Shown here in pieces: positions 27,775-35,900 of a stretch of DNA of 64,000 bases. Both the position numbers and the translations under genes were made by a program. Source of the stretch: M3 sp045133615. Lineage in GTDB: Bacteria > Bacteroidota > Bacteroidia > Bacteroidales > Muribaculaceae. The notes under the pieces are model-generated. The model saw only the letters and a list, made by a program, of their open reading frames with translations, was not told the DNA's origin and searched no databases. Positions within the stretch are counted from its first letter, which is position 1; every line of letters begins with the position of its first letter. Location: positions 23,657 to 87,656 of the forward strand of contig JBGUUQ010000051.1 of the NCBI GenBank assembly GCA_045133615.1, in the 5' to 3' direction.

Positions 27775-29106
27775 ATGCATATAATATTTCGTGACGAATA
27801 TGGGACCATTGGTATCCGTGGCGATACCAAAGTCAATCTCTTCGGAATTGATGACCTTATCATTGGTTCTGCTGCTGCGTCTCTTGGCTCCTCGGTTATT
27901 GGTGGTATCTTCGGTTCCTCCTCTCAAAAAGACACCAACGCTACCAACTTGCAGATAGCCCGCGAGACAAACGAGCAAAACTACAAGATTTGGCAAGAAC
28001 AAAAAGAGCATAATATCGACATGTTTAACATGGAGAATCAGGCGAATATCGACATGTTTAATATGGAGAATCAGGCAGCTATAGACATGTGGAATATGCA
28101 AAACGCGTATAATGACCCCTCGGCACAAGCCGAGAGGTTGTTAAACGCCGGTTTCAATCCACAACTCGCTCTCACTTCCTCGACTGCTGCCGGTAATGCT
28201 ACCTCTGCTCCCTCCGTCGGTTCGCTCTCCTCCGCCTCCGCTACTCCCGCTCAAGCACCCACCATGCAAGGAACAACCGTTACCTCTCCATTTCAAGTCG
28301 CTTGGCAGAACGCTATGCAAGGTATTCAAACCATGGTAGACGGCATTAATAAGGCTGCTCTAATGCGCCCTACGATTGACAATTTGAACTCCGGTACAAA
28401 CGTCAACAACAATCAAGCCGTTAAACTTGGTTTTGAAGCTAACTATCAGAAGATAGTTAACAAATACGCTCCTACGCTCTTTGCTGAAGATGTTGAGACA
28501 AAGAAGTATAATAATGACCTTTTGGCTATGGATGTTACCTACGGACGTGAAACGCGACAACTTCAAATAGCTTTGCTTCGTGCCGATTTTGCTTATAAGT
28601 CTTTAGACATAGAAAAGCAAACCATTCTTAACGCTTATCTCCCCGGCGAAAAGCAATTAGATATGATGACTAAAGGCGTGATGTATAGTAATCTTGTCCT
28701 CGATGGCAAAATGAAAGCTAAGGATTTGGCAAATTATTTCACCCGTTATCTCATGGTAAATATTGCTCATGCTAATGCTCTTAACTCTCAAAAAGAAGGT
28801 CAAGACATTAAGAATGAATCCGATAAGCTTGACCTTGACAATAAAAAAGCATTTCTCGAAGGATTTAAAACTAAGGAAGACGGAAAAATACTTGAATCGC
28901 TTGGCGGCTATTTGGCTGAATCTATGTTATTTGATGCCGAATTGCAAGATACGTGGATTAATCCTACTCGTGAAATTGATGCTATTCACGATTATAAAAC
29001 CGCTAAACGCCGTAAAACTGGAGTTACGGGCTATTTTCATGATTTTATTGACCAATTTAGCGAATATGGACAAAAACTTTCCCCCTTTTTTAATTCGGCT
29101 AAATAA
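27775..29106 (+). CDS. DNA pilot/minor spike protein (VP2)
   Basis: Guides the ssDNA through the envelope; in related phages it assembles into a tube. A glycine/alanine-rich hydrophobic segment near residues 25-45 (LIIGSAAASLGSSVIGGIFGSS) is followed by the family pattern NATNLQIARETNEQNYKIWQEQKEHN, three near-identical 11-residue repeats, then the typical NAYNDPSAQAERLLNAGFNPQLAL. The rest is long alpha-helix with few breaks, consistent with a tube-forming coiled coil. 443 residues is at the large end of the family. Confidence 0.9.
   Translation: MHIIFRDEYGTIGIRGDTKVNLFGIDDLIIGSAAASLGSSVIGGIFGSSSQKDTNATNLQIARETNEQNYKIWQEQKEHNIDMFNMENQANIDMFNMENQAAIDMWNMQNAYNDPSAQAERLLNAGFNPQLALTSSTAAGNATSAPSVGSLSSASATPAQAPTMQGTTVTSPFQVAWQNAMQGIQTMVDGINKAALMRPTIDNLNSGTNVNNNQAVKLGFEANYQKIVNKYAPTLFAEDVETKKYNNDLLAMDVTYGRETRQLQIALLRADFAYKSLDIEKQTILNAYLPGEKQLDMMTKGVMYSNLVLDGKMKAKDLANYFTRYLMVNIAHANALNSQKEGQDIKNESDKLDLDNKKAFLEGFKTKEDGKILESLGGYLAESMLFDAELQDTWINPTREIDAIHDYKTAKRRKTGVTGYFHDFIDQFSEYGQKLSPFFNSAK
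28012..28110 (+). repeat. three tandem 33-base units inside the pilot gene
   Basis: Units 28012-28044, 28045-28077 and 28078-28110 encode NIDMFNMENQA twice and a diverged third copy (AIDMWNMQNAY). Near-identity of the first two at DNA level (two silent changes in 33 bases) suggests a recent duplication. The 11-residue period fits a right-handed coiled coil. Confidence 0.85.
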
Positions 29107-29120
29107 ATTATCTTTGTGGT

Positions 29121-29246
29121 ATGGATATTTTTTTAACATTTGGACCCTTTGTGCCTTTCTTGTTGCTCTTTGTGGTAATGATATTAGGCGCTATTTGGCT
29201 CATTATCATTTTGGTAAAAGCCATTATTAAAGAATTAAAGAAATAA
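29121..29246 (+). CDS. 41-aa single-pass membrane peptide
   Basis: Last ORF of the prophage, 14 bases after the pilot gene. The product starts MDIFLTFGPFVPFLLLF and ends KAIIKELKK: one long hydrophobic helix of about 28 residues with a lysine-rich C-terminal tail, so the N-terminus should face outward and the basic tail the cytoplasm. It is too short for most gene callers. No family is recognised. Together with the M15 peptidase it could form a lysis pair as a holin- or spanin-like helper, but this is inferred from topology and place only. Confidence 0.55.
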   Translation: MDIFLTFGPFVPFLLLFVVMILGAIWLIIILVKAIIKELKK

Positions 29247-29266
29247 TCCCTACCCTTTACACTTCG

Positions 29267-29293
29267 GGCGCGCGCGTGCTACACGTGTGCGCC
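29267..29293 (+). terminator. very stable hairpin at end of phage operon
   Basis: 12-base-pair stem (GGCGCGCGCGTG / CACGTGTGCGCC with two wobble pairs) and a 3-base loop, followed by TGTTGTTTATTAT. It may terminate the phage transcript or act in ssDNA replication/packaging. Confidence 0.6.
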
Positions 29294-29620
29294 TGTTGTT
29301 TATTATCCTAAAAGTCGACAAATTGAGGGCTGATCAGCTTCAGCTCTCTCGATTTATTGGAATAAAACGGAACAACGCGAAGCCCGTAAAAAGATAAAAA
29401 GCGAAGCGTCTCCATTTTCGGAAATAACACCGAGCGCGGAAGACCGCGCGAGACCTCTACGAAAATACGGACGGAGTGCATCCCGTCGAGCGAAGCGAGC
29501 GGGACCGCCCTACTCTGATGCGAAGCCATTACACTTTTGCCCGAAAGGGTTCGCGGTTTGCTCTTGCTCCCGCGAACAATATTTCCTTGGCTTATTATAG
29601 CAAAAGTGACAGAAAAATAT
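29294..29620 (+). other. hairpin-rich noncoding region of prophage
   Basis: No ORF with coding character. Hairpins: GCGCGG-AAGA-CCGCGC at 29434-29449, TCCCG...CGGGA at 29481-29504, and GTTCGCGG...CCGCGAAC at 29549-29577. In ssDNA phages such intergenic foldbacks commonly serve complementary-strand origin or packaging. Which one does what cannot be read from the sequence. Confidence 0.55.
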
Positions 29621-29628
29621 TACCTTTG
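29621..29628 (+). promoter_or_regulatory. -7 element facing attR
   Basis: TACCTTTG fits TAnnTTTG; no clear -33 element. In the circular phage it would lie about 107 bases before the first phage ORF; in the lysogen it points over attR toward the host gene at 29795. Confidence 0.4.
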
Positions 29629-29640
29629 TAAACTGCTCAC

Positions 29641-29662
29641 TCATGTTAAATTCATGTTAAAT
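29641..29662 (+). repeat. two tandem XerD-arm-like half sites
   Basis: TCATGTTAAAT occurs twice head to tail (29641-29651, 29652-29662), each one base different from the canonical XerD arm TTATGTTAAAT, ending 2 bases before the attR arm. Confidence 0.6.
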
Positions 29663-29664
29663 CT

Positions 29665-29697
29665 AATTAACCTATTGTAAGTTATAAGAAAAATATT
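29665..29697 (+). other. attR: phage/host hybrid XerC/XerD site
   Basis: Left arm AATTAACCTAT (29665-29675, three differences from the attL arm), centre TGTAAG (29676-29681) and right arm TTATAAGAAAA (29682-29692) continuing identically to 29697. The left arm should be the phage-borne one, so excision would leave the host with the attL arm and give the circle this variant arm. Confidence 0.85.
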
Positions 29698-29794
29698 TCC
29701 GTCTCAACCGCGACAAAATTCACATCACCACCTCCACAAATTGCATAACACACGAATTATCGTTATCTTTACATCGCAATTCTTATTTTGAATT

Positions 29795-30235
29795 ATGACG
29801 TTGCCCTCAAAAATCATATCAACACTTGTTTCCATTACAGTTGTGATGGCTTCATTGTTGCAATTTCATCACCACGATTGCGATGGCAACATTTACATTC
29901 ATCTGACCACACTCGACGACATTGCGCTCGGATACTCCGGTCTGCACATTGACGAATGTAACCATTCCGATGACCATCACCACACCACAGATTGCAACGA
30001 CCACGAAAATTGCGCACTTCACATCGCCATTTCCAAAGCCACAAAACAAAGTCAGCAATCCGTTGCCTCCCCGTCATTCGACTTGTCATATATTTTGGCA
30101 GACATTCTTGAATTGCAAAAACCGCAAAATGAAACTCATATTTCATACAATACACACATATTTTTCCTAATCTGCCCCAATTCGCAGTTACCCTCATTGC
30201 TGCGAGCACCACCGACAATCGCCCAATACAAATAG
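29795..30235 (+). CDS. His-rich exported protein, metal-binding candidate
   Basis: A 146-residue protein with a hydrophobic N-terminal helix (KIISTLVSITVVMASLLQF) that is a signal peptide or anchor, then clusters HHHDCD and CNHSDDHHHTTDCNDHENC. These His/Cys/Asp clusters should bind divalent metal. A second hydrophobic stretch (THIFFLICPNSQLPSLL) follows. It lies 43 bases before the RND metal efflux genes and is probably in their operon, as a periplasmic metal sensor or chaperone. Such small His-rich proteins next to RND efflux genes are common in Bacteroidales, but I cannot give a family name with certainty. A weak -7 box TATCTTTA is at 29764-29771. Confidence 0.75.
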   Translation: MTLPSKIISTLVSITVVMASLLQFHHHDCDGNIYIHLTTLDDIALGYSGLHIDECNHSDDHHHTTDCNDHENCALHIAISKATKQSQQSVASPSFDLSYILADILELQKPQNETHISYNTHIFFLICPNSQLPSLLRAPPTIAQYK

Positions 30236-30278
30236 TTATATATCAACCACTTATCTACTAACCAAATTCTTTTTTTTC

Positions 30279-31487
30279 ATGAAACTACATATTTCTATCC
30301 TATCTATAGGACTTGCCTTGGCATGTCTTAGTTGCTCACATTCAGCCAAAGACGATGGTCTGGGCCACGACCATAGCCATCATCATCACGAAGAACCCGC
30401 CCACACTCATGGTCATCACGAAGAGCCCGAAGGTCATCACCACGAACACGAGCACGCCAAAGACGCTCACAGCAACGATGAAATCGTACTCGAACCCTCT
30501 GCTGCTCACCGTTTTGGCGTTCAGGTACAAACAATTACGCCTCGCGACTTCAACGAAATTGTTAAAGTTTCCGGACAAATCATATCCGCACCCGGCGACC
30601 AAGGTGTCGCATCTGCCCAATCGGCAGGCATCGTATCCATCGCCGGCGGCATCACAGAAGGATGTCGTATCTCCGCAGGAACATCCATAGCACATATATC
30701 GGCACAAAAAATGGCTGGAGGCGATCCCAACGCCACCGCAAAAGCCAACTTAGATGCCACCAAGCGCGAACTCGACCGCATCACCCCTCTACATGCCGAC
30801 GGCATAGTCTCCACCAAAGACTTCAATGCCGCCAAGCAAGCCTACGAACTCGCCCGCGCAGCATATTCCGGCAACTCATCCGGTAGCGCAGTTTCCTCCC
30901 CGATAGCCGGAGTCATAACCCAGATTCTCGTTCAGCAAGGCCAATTTGTCGAAGCCGGACAACCCATAGCCGTAATATCTAAAAACTCTCGACTCACATT
31001 ACGCGCCGACCTTCCGGAAAAATACTACAACTTCCTACCCACCATCACCACAGCAAATTTCCGCCCTTCCTACTCCGACTCAATCATATCATTAAGCAAA
31101 ATCAACGGCACAGTCATATCCGCATCCTCCTCCGCTGCCCCGTCGCAGTCCGGATATATTCCCGTCTACTTCTCATTCGACAACGACGGCTCTGCCATTC
31201 CCGGCACATTTGCCGAGATATATCTCATCGGAGCCACCCGTCCAAACGCAATAGTCGTCCCTATCGAAGCCATCACCGAGCAGCAAGGCAAATACTACGC
31301 CTATGTCCGTCTCGATGAAGAATGTTACGAAAAACGCCTCGTTTCATTAGGCAAATCCAACGGAAGTGAAGTCGAAATTTTGTCCGGACTCAATATCGGC
31401 GACAACGTTGTCTCCCATGGAGCTATCATCGTAAAACTTGCCGAGTCAAGCGGAGTTATCCCCGAAGGACATAGCCATAACCATTAA
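30279..31487 (+). CDS. RND efflux periplasmic adaptor (CzcB/CusB-like), lipoprotein
   Basis: Membrane-fusion protein joining the inner-membrane pump to the outer-membrane channel. N-terminal signal with a lipobox (LACLSC), so probably lipid-anchored. Residues about 28-65 are extremely His-rich (HDHSHHHHEE, HTHGHHEE, HHHEHEHAKDAH), a metal-binding tail. The adaptor body follows: a beta-barrel/lipoyl pair (SAGIVSIAGGITEGCRISAGTSIAHIS), helical hairpin (DATKRELDRITPLHADGIVSTKDFNAAKQAYELARAAY) and the second lipoyl half (SPIAGVITQILVQQGQFVEAGQPIAVIS). The C-terminus ends GHSHNH. Zn, Co, Cd, Ni or Cu cannot be separated by eye. Confidence 0.9.
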   Translation: MKLHISILSIGLALACLSCSHSAKDDGLGHDHSHHHHEEPAHTHGHHEEPEGHHHEHEHAKDAHSNDEIVLEPSAAHRFGVQVQTITPRDFNEIVKVSGQIISAPGDQGVASAQSAGIVSIAGGITEGCRISAGTSIAHISAQKMAGGDPNATAKANLDATKRELDRITPLHADGIVSTKDFNAAKQAYELARAAYSGNSSGSAVSSPIAGVITQILVQQGQFVEAGQPIAVISKNSRLTLRADLPEKYYNFLPTITTANFRPSYSDSIISLSKINGTVISASSSAAPSQSGYIPVYFSFDNDGSAIPGTFAEIYLIGATRPNAIVVPIEAITEQQGKYYAYVRLDEECYEKRLVSLGKSNGSEVEILSGLNIGDNVVSHGAIIVKLAESSGVIPEGHSHNH

Positions 31488-31499
31488 TGCCGTATCATC

Positions 31500-34400
31500 A
31501 TGCTTAACAAAATCATACGGTTTTCACTCAACAACCGCATCATAGTCCTAATCCTTGCCGGACTATTGACACTCGCCGGTGTATTCGTTCTCACACGCAC
31601 CGAAGTTGATATATTTCCCGACCTCAACGCCCCCACAGTCGTCGTAATGACCGAAGCACCGGGATTTGCGCCTGAAGAAGTCGAAAAACTCGTTTCATTC
31701 CCCCTCGAGACCTCCGTCAACGGAGCTACAGGCGTACGCCGTGTACGCTCATCGTCAGCGACAGGCTTCTCCGTCGTATGGGTAGAATTCGATTGGGGTA
31801 CCGACATCTATCAAGCCCGACAGATTGTATCCGAAAAGATTGCAAGCGTAAGCGAACAGCTTCCTCCAGGAGTCAACACCCCCACTCTTGGTCCGCAATC
31901 ATCCATTCTTGGCGAAATCATGATTATCGGACTCACTGCCGATTCCACATCCATGAGCGATTTGCGCACACTTGCCGACCGCACCATCCGCCCGCGATTA
32001 CTCGCCATCGGAGGAGTCTCACAAGTAGCCGTAATCGGAGGTGACATCAAAGAATACCAAATCCAATTGGCTCCGGAACGCATGAAACACTACAATGTAA
32101 CCCTCGATGAGGTCACATCATGCGTAGAAGGCATCAACAACAATGCTGCCGGAGGCGTACTCTACGAATACGGCAACGAATACATCATCAAAGGCGACGT
32201 AAACACCACATCCACCGAAGCCCTTGGCAAAGCCGTTATCCGCAGCGACCAACAAGGCACAATTCTCCTCGAAGACATCGCCACCGTACAGATTGGCAAC
32301 AAAATGCCGCGACTTGGTGTCGCTTCCGTTAAGGCACAACCCGCCGTACTCATCACCTGCACCAAGCAACCCGCCGTCGGCACCATCGAGTTGACCGAAA
32401 AGATTGAGCACGAACTCGCTTCGATGCAAAAAAATCTACCTCCCGACATCGTTGTATCCACCGACATTTTCAAGCAAAGCGACTTTATTGACAACTCCAT
32501 CTCCAACCTACAGCAGTCGCTTATCGAAGGTGCCATATTCGTTATCATCATCCTCTTCCTCTTCTTGATGAACACGCGCACCACCATCATCTCCCTCGTC
32601 GCGCTCCCGCTATCCATCATCATCGCCGTACTCGTCCTCTACTTCATGGGATTCAGCATCAACACCATGAGCCTCGGTGGTATAGCCATAGCCATTGGAT
32701 CGCTTGTCGACGATGCAATTGTCGATGTCGAAAACGTCTACAAACGCCTGCGGGCCAACCGCTCTCTGCCCGAAGAGCAACGCCGTTCCACACTCGACAT
32801 CGTCTTCCACGCATCCACCGAAGTCCGCATGCCCATTTTCAACTCCTCCCTCATCATCATAGCGAGTTTCCTTCCCCTCTTCTTCCTCAGTGGCATCGAA
32901 GGACGCATGTTGATACCCCTCGGCATATCATTTATCGTCGCACTCATTGCGTCCACCATCGTAGCCCTCACCATCACCCCCGTCCTTTGCAGCTACATGC
33001 TCGGCACTCCGAAAGCCCTCAACTCTTTGGATAAAGAGCCGTGGACAACCACAAAACTAAAGGTCGGCTACACCAAAGTTCTGCAATGGTGCTTCGACCA
33101 CAAACGCATTCTTCTTGGCGGGACTGGCGGATTATTCCTCCTCGCCGGTATTCTGTTCTTCACCCTCGGTCGAAGCTTTCTCCCCTCTTTCAACGAAGGT
33201 TCTTTCACCATCAACGTAAGCACCCTTCCCGGCATCTCGCTCGACGAAAGCGACCGCATCGGACGTGAAGCCGAGCAGATCATCATGTCCATCCCCGAAG
33301 TGCAGACCGTTGCCCGCAAGACAGGTCGAGCCGAACTCGACGAACACTCGCTTGGTGTCAACGTCTCTGAGATTGAAGCCCCCTACATCCTCGACAATCG
33401 TTCGCGCGGAGAAGTCGTTCGCGAGCTCCGAGCTAAATTGTCCGAACTTCCCGGCGTAAACATCGAGATTGGGCAACCGATTTCCCACCGCATCGACGCC
33501 ATGCTCTCCGGTACTGAAGCCCAAATCGCCATCAAACTATTTGGCGACGACCTCAATCGGCTCTATTCCATCGGTAGCCAAATCAAAAAAGCGATATCCG
33601 ATGTCGAAGGCATCGCCGACGTCAACATAGAGCAACAAATCGAGCGTCCGCAACTCGACATCCGTCCTCGTCGCGAAATGCTTGCCAAATACGGAATCCC
33701 GGTCAACGAATTCACCCACTTCATCGATGTCACACTTGCCGGACAAGTTGTATCGCAGGTCTACGAACAAGGCTTACCCTACGACATCACCGTACGCCTC
33801 GACGACGACCGCCGCAACTCCATCGCCAAGATTTCCGATTTGATGATCGACAGCAACGTCGGTAAAATTCCCCTAAGCTATGTTGCCGACATCGTTTCAA
33901 CATCCGGTCCCAACACTATCAACCGCGAAAACGTCAGCCGACGCATCGTCATCTCTGCCAACGTCGACGACCGCGACCTCCGCAGCGTAGTCAACGACAT
34001 CCAAGAGCACATCGCCGAACATATCGAACTCCCCGAAAACTACTACATCACCTACGGCGGACAGTTTGAAAGCGAAGCCGAAGCCTCCCGCACACTGGCA
34101 CTCACCTCCATCGGCGCACTGATTGTGATATTCATGCTCCTCTACCAAGAGTTCCGCAACATCCGTCAGTCGCTCATCATCCTCCTCAACATGCCGTTGG
34201 CCATGATTGGAGGCGTACTGATACTTTGTCTCACCTCCGGCGAACTAAATATTCCGGCTATCATCGGCTTCATCTCGCTTCTCGGCATCACCACCCGCAA
34301 CGGCATGCTGCTCATGTCGCGCTACAACCATCTGTGCGACGAAGGAATGCCACTGCGCCAACGCATCTTCGTTGGTTCCGCCGACCGTCTCAACCCCATC

Positions 34401-34595
34401 ATCATGACAGCACTCACCTCGGCATTGGCACTCATTCCAATCGCCCTGCGCGGAGGTGAACCGGGCAACGAAATCCAATCTCCGCTGGCAATCGTCATCC
34501 TCGGAGGACTGCTCACCTCTACCATTCTCAACGTATTGGTCGTTCCCGTCGTCTACTATCTCACATATCGAAACAAAGAAAACGTATCAAAATGA
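31500..34595 (+). CDS. heavy-metal RND efflux pump (CzcA/CusA family)
   Basis: Inner-membrane proton-driven metal pump, 1031 residues with 12 transmembrane segments and two large periplasmic loops. The start FSLNNRIIVLILAGLLTLAGVFVLTRTEVDIFPDLNAPTVVVMTEAPGFAPEEVEKLVSFPLE is diagnostic for the HME-RND group. TM4 region GGIAIAIGSLVDDAIVDVENVYKRL carries the acidic proton-relay residues (DD). The second half repeats this (GFISLLGITTRNGMLLMSRYNHL). Metal specificity depends on residues I cannot align reliably here. Its stop overlaps the start of the channel gene by four bases. Confidence 0.94.
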   Translation: MLNKIIRFSLNNRIIVLILAGLLTLAGVFVLTRTEVDIFPDLNAPTVVVMTEAPGFAPEEVEKLVSFPLETSVNGATGVRRVRSSSATGFSVVWVEFDWGTDIYQARQIVSEKIASVSEQLPPGVNTPTLGPQSSILGEIMIIGLTADSTSMSDLRTLADRTIRPRLLAIGGVSQVAVIGGDIKEYQIQLAPERMKHYNVTLDEVTSCVEGINNNAAGGVLYEYGNEYIIKGDVNTTSTEALGKAVIRSDQQGTILLEDIATVQIGNKMPRLGVASVKAQPAVLITCTKQPAVGTIELTEKIEHELASMQKNLPPDIVVSTDIFKQSDFIDNSISNLQQSLIEGAIFVIIILFLFLMNTRTTIISLVALPLSIIIAVLVLYFMGFSINTMSLGGIAIAIGSLVDDAIVDVENVYKRLRANRSLPEEQRRSTLDIVFHASTEVRMPIFNSSLIIIASFLPLFFLSGIEGRMLIPLGISFIVALIASTIVALTITPVLCSYMLGTPKALNSLDKEPWTTTKLKVGYTKVLQWCFDHKRILLGGTGGLFLLAGILFFTLGRSFLPSFNEGSFTINVSTLPGISLDESDRIGREAEQIIMSIPEVQTVARKTGRAELDEHSLGVNVSEIEAPYILDNRSRGEVVRELRAKLSELPGVNIEIGQPISHRIDAMLSGTEAQIAIKLFGDDLNRLYSIGSQIKKAISDVEGIADVNIEQQIERPQLDIRPRREMLAKYGIPVNEFTHFIDVTLAGQVVSQVYEQGLPYDITVRLDDDRRNSIAKISDLMIDSNVGKIPLSYVADIVSTSGPNTINRENVSRRIVISANVDDRDLRSVVNDIQEHIAEHIELPENYYITYGGQFESEAEASRTLALTSIGALIVIFMLLYQEFRNIRQSLIILLNMPLAMIGGVLILCLTSGELNIPAIIGFISLLGITTRNGMLLMSRYNHLCDEGMPLRQRIFVGSADRLNPIIMTALTSALALIPIALRGGEPGNEIQSPLAIVILGGLLTSTILNVLVVPVVYYLTYRNKENVSK

Positions 34596-35776
34596 AACGA
34601 ATCCTATTCTCCATATACTGCTGCGCCGCGACCGCCTGCCTCGCCGGAGCGCAATCATTCGACGCCTTGATTCGTCAGGTAGTCGAAAACAATCCGGAGA
34701 TAATCTCCGCCAACGCCTCCGCCGAAAGCGAACTGCTCAATCTGCGTAGCGAAAACAATCTCGCCGACCCCGAAATCGGATTTGAGCACATGTGGGCGCC
34801 CTCCGGTGTCGAAAACAAATGGAATGCCTCTATCAGCCAGTCATTCGACTGGCCGGGAGTTTATCAGGCCCGCAGCAAAGCCTATCGTAGCGCATCATCG
34901 GCAATGGATTACCTTCGTCAAAGTCGCTACATCGACAAATCTCTCGAAGTAAAGCTCCTGTTCATCGACATCATCAACACCCGCAAATTGCTCGCCCTTT
35001 GTGATACAAGTCTCGATTTATTCTCCAACCTCCTCTCTCATTATCAAAAAGGTTACGAGCAAGGCGAATTTACGCGACTTGACATCAATAAAATTCGCGT
35101 CGAGCAATTAAGCCTCACCCGTCGTCGCGCATCGCTTGACTCACAACTCGAAGTCCTCAAAGGCTCCCTTACTGCTCTGAACGGCGGCAATGATTGTAGC
35201 GACATTCTCGCTCTTCTATCCGAATATCCCGATGAGCCGCTTCTCTCCATCGCCGACTACGAGCAGCTTCTTGCCACTCACGACCCGCAACTCAACTATC
35301 AATCATCGCTAATCGAGTCGCAGCAACACCTTGCCAAAGCTGCACAACTGAGCCGTTACCCCTCTTTCTCCATCGGCTATGCCCATGCCCGCGAAGAAGG
35401 ACACTCGTTCAACGGCATCTCTCTCTCCGTCACCCTGCCGTTCTTCTCCTCTCGCCACAAAGCCAAAGCAGCCGAAATCATGCAGCAATCCTATGTTGCC
35501 GACCTCAACGGAGTAAAAGTCGACCGCTCCGCCACAATGTTCGCCGACCACGCGATAGCCACCTCCCTCTTCCGCGAAATAGCCGACTACCGCACTATTC
35601 TCGACGACGGCTACCTCTCTCTCTTGCGCAAAGCCCTCGACGGCGGAGAAATGACTCTCATCAGCTACATACAGGAAGTCAACTTCTATCAAGAAGCCGT
35701 AGCCGACATGCTCGAAGTCGAATACCAATACCACCTCACATTGGCTCGACTCAACCGCTACGCGACAATTCCGTAA
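34592..35776 (+). CDS. TolC-like outer-membrane channel (CzcC/CusC-like)
   Basis: Outer-membrane component of the metal efflux system. Signal peptide MKRILFSIYCCAATACLAGAQS, then the typical outer-membrane efflux protein repeats: FDALIRQVVENNPEIISANASAESELLNLRSENNLADPEIGFEHMW, and later YEQLLATHDPQLNYQSSLIESQQHLAKAAQLSRYPSFSIGYA. The two halves are helical hairpins that build the periplasmic tunnel. Length of 394 residues is normal. ATGA overlap with the pump gene and a terminator 26 bases after the stop close the operon. Confidence 0.9.
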   Translation: MKRILFSIYCCAATACLAGAQSFDALIRQVVENNPEIISANASAESELLNLRSENNLADPEIGFEHMWAPSGVENKWNASISQSFDWPGVYQARSKAYRSASSAMDYLRQSRYIDKSLEVKLLFIDIINTRKLLALCDTSLDLFSNLLSHYQKGYEQGEFTRLDINKIRVEQLSLTRRRASLDSQLEVLKGSLTALNGGNDCSDILALLSEYPDEPLLSIADYEQLLATHDPQLNYQSSLIESQQHLAKAAQLSRYPSFSIGYAHAREEGHSFNGISLSVTLPFFSSRHKAKAAEIMQQSYVADLNGVKVDRSATMFADHAIATSLFREIADYRTILDDGYLSLLRKALDGGEMTLISYIQEVNFYQEAVADMLEVEYQYHLTLARLNRYATIP

Positions 35777-35801
35777 CCGAATACTCCTCAATCCACTCAT
35801 C

Positions 35802-35832
35802 AGCCTTCTCAATTTTGAGGAGGCTTTTTTTC
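35802..35832 (+). terminator. terminator of metal efflux operon
   Basis: Stem AGCCTTCTCAA / TTGAGGAGGCT (one wobble) with a 2-base loop, followed by seven T. Confidence 0.85.
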
Positions 35833-35900
35833 ATCCCTACATGAACAATCCGACACCCCTCCGCGTTTTACTTGCAAACAAACAAAAAAACGTATCAACA

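Larger units (their letters stand above)
23014..29675 (+). mobile_element. microvirus (Microviridae, Alpavirinae-like) prophage inserted at dif
   Basis: A 6662-base unit bounded by an exact 22-base direct repeat (23014-23035 and 29676-29697). All genes are on the plus strand: two small ORFs, M15 peptidase, 23-residue peptide, replication initiator, major capsid, probable scaffold, pilot protein, 41-residue membrane peptide, then a noncoding hairpin region. Size and gene content match ssDNA phages of Bacteroidetes. No integrase or transposase is encoded; insertion at a XerC/XerD site explains that. All structural and replication genes have intact frames, so the element may be inducible. Integrated microviruses of this kind are known from Bacteroides and Prevotella; I infer this one is a related but distinct member. 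Confidence 0.93.

Noticed and set aside
29109..29116. TATCTTTG box before the 41-residue peptide gene
   Set aside because: Only 4 bases before the ATG and inside the operon; a transcript would be leaderless, so I treat it as chance.
29308..29529. Minus-strand frame in the prophage noncoding end
   Set aside because: It runs through several hairpins on the strand opposite to all phage genes; composition is not coding-like.
23014..29675. Integrase or transposase-driven insertion
   Set aside because: No recombinase gene in the element; the dif-like ends explain host XerC/XerD use.
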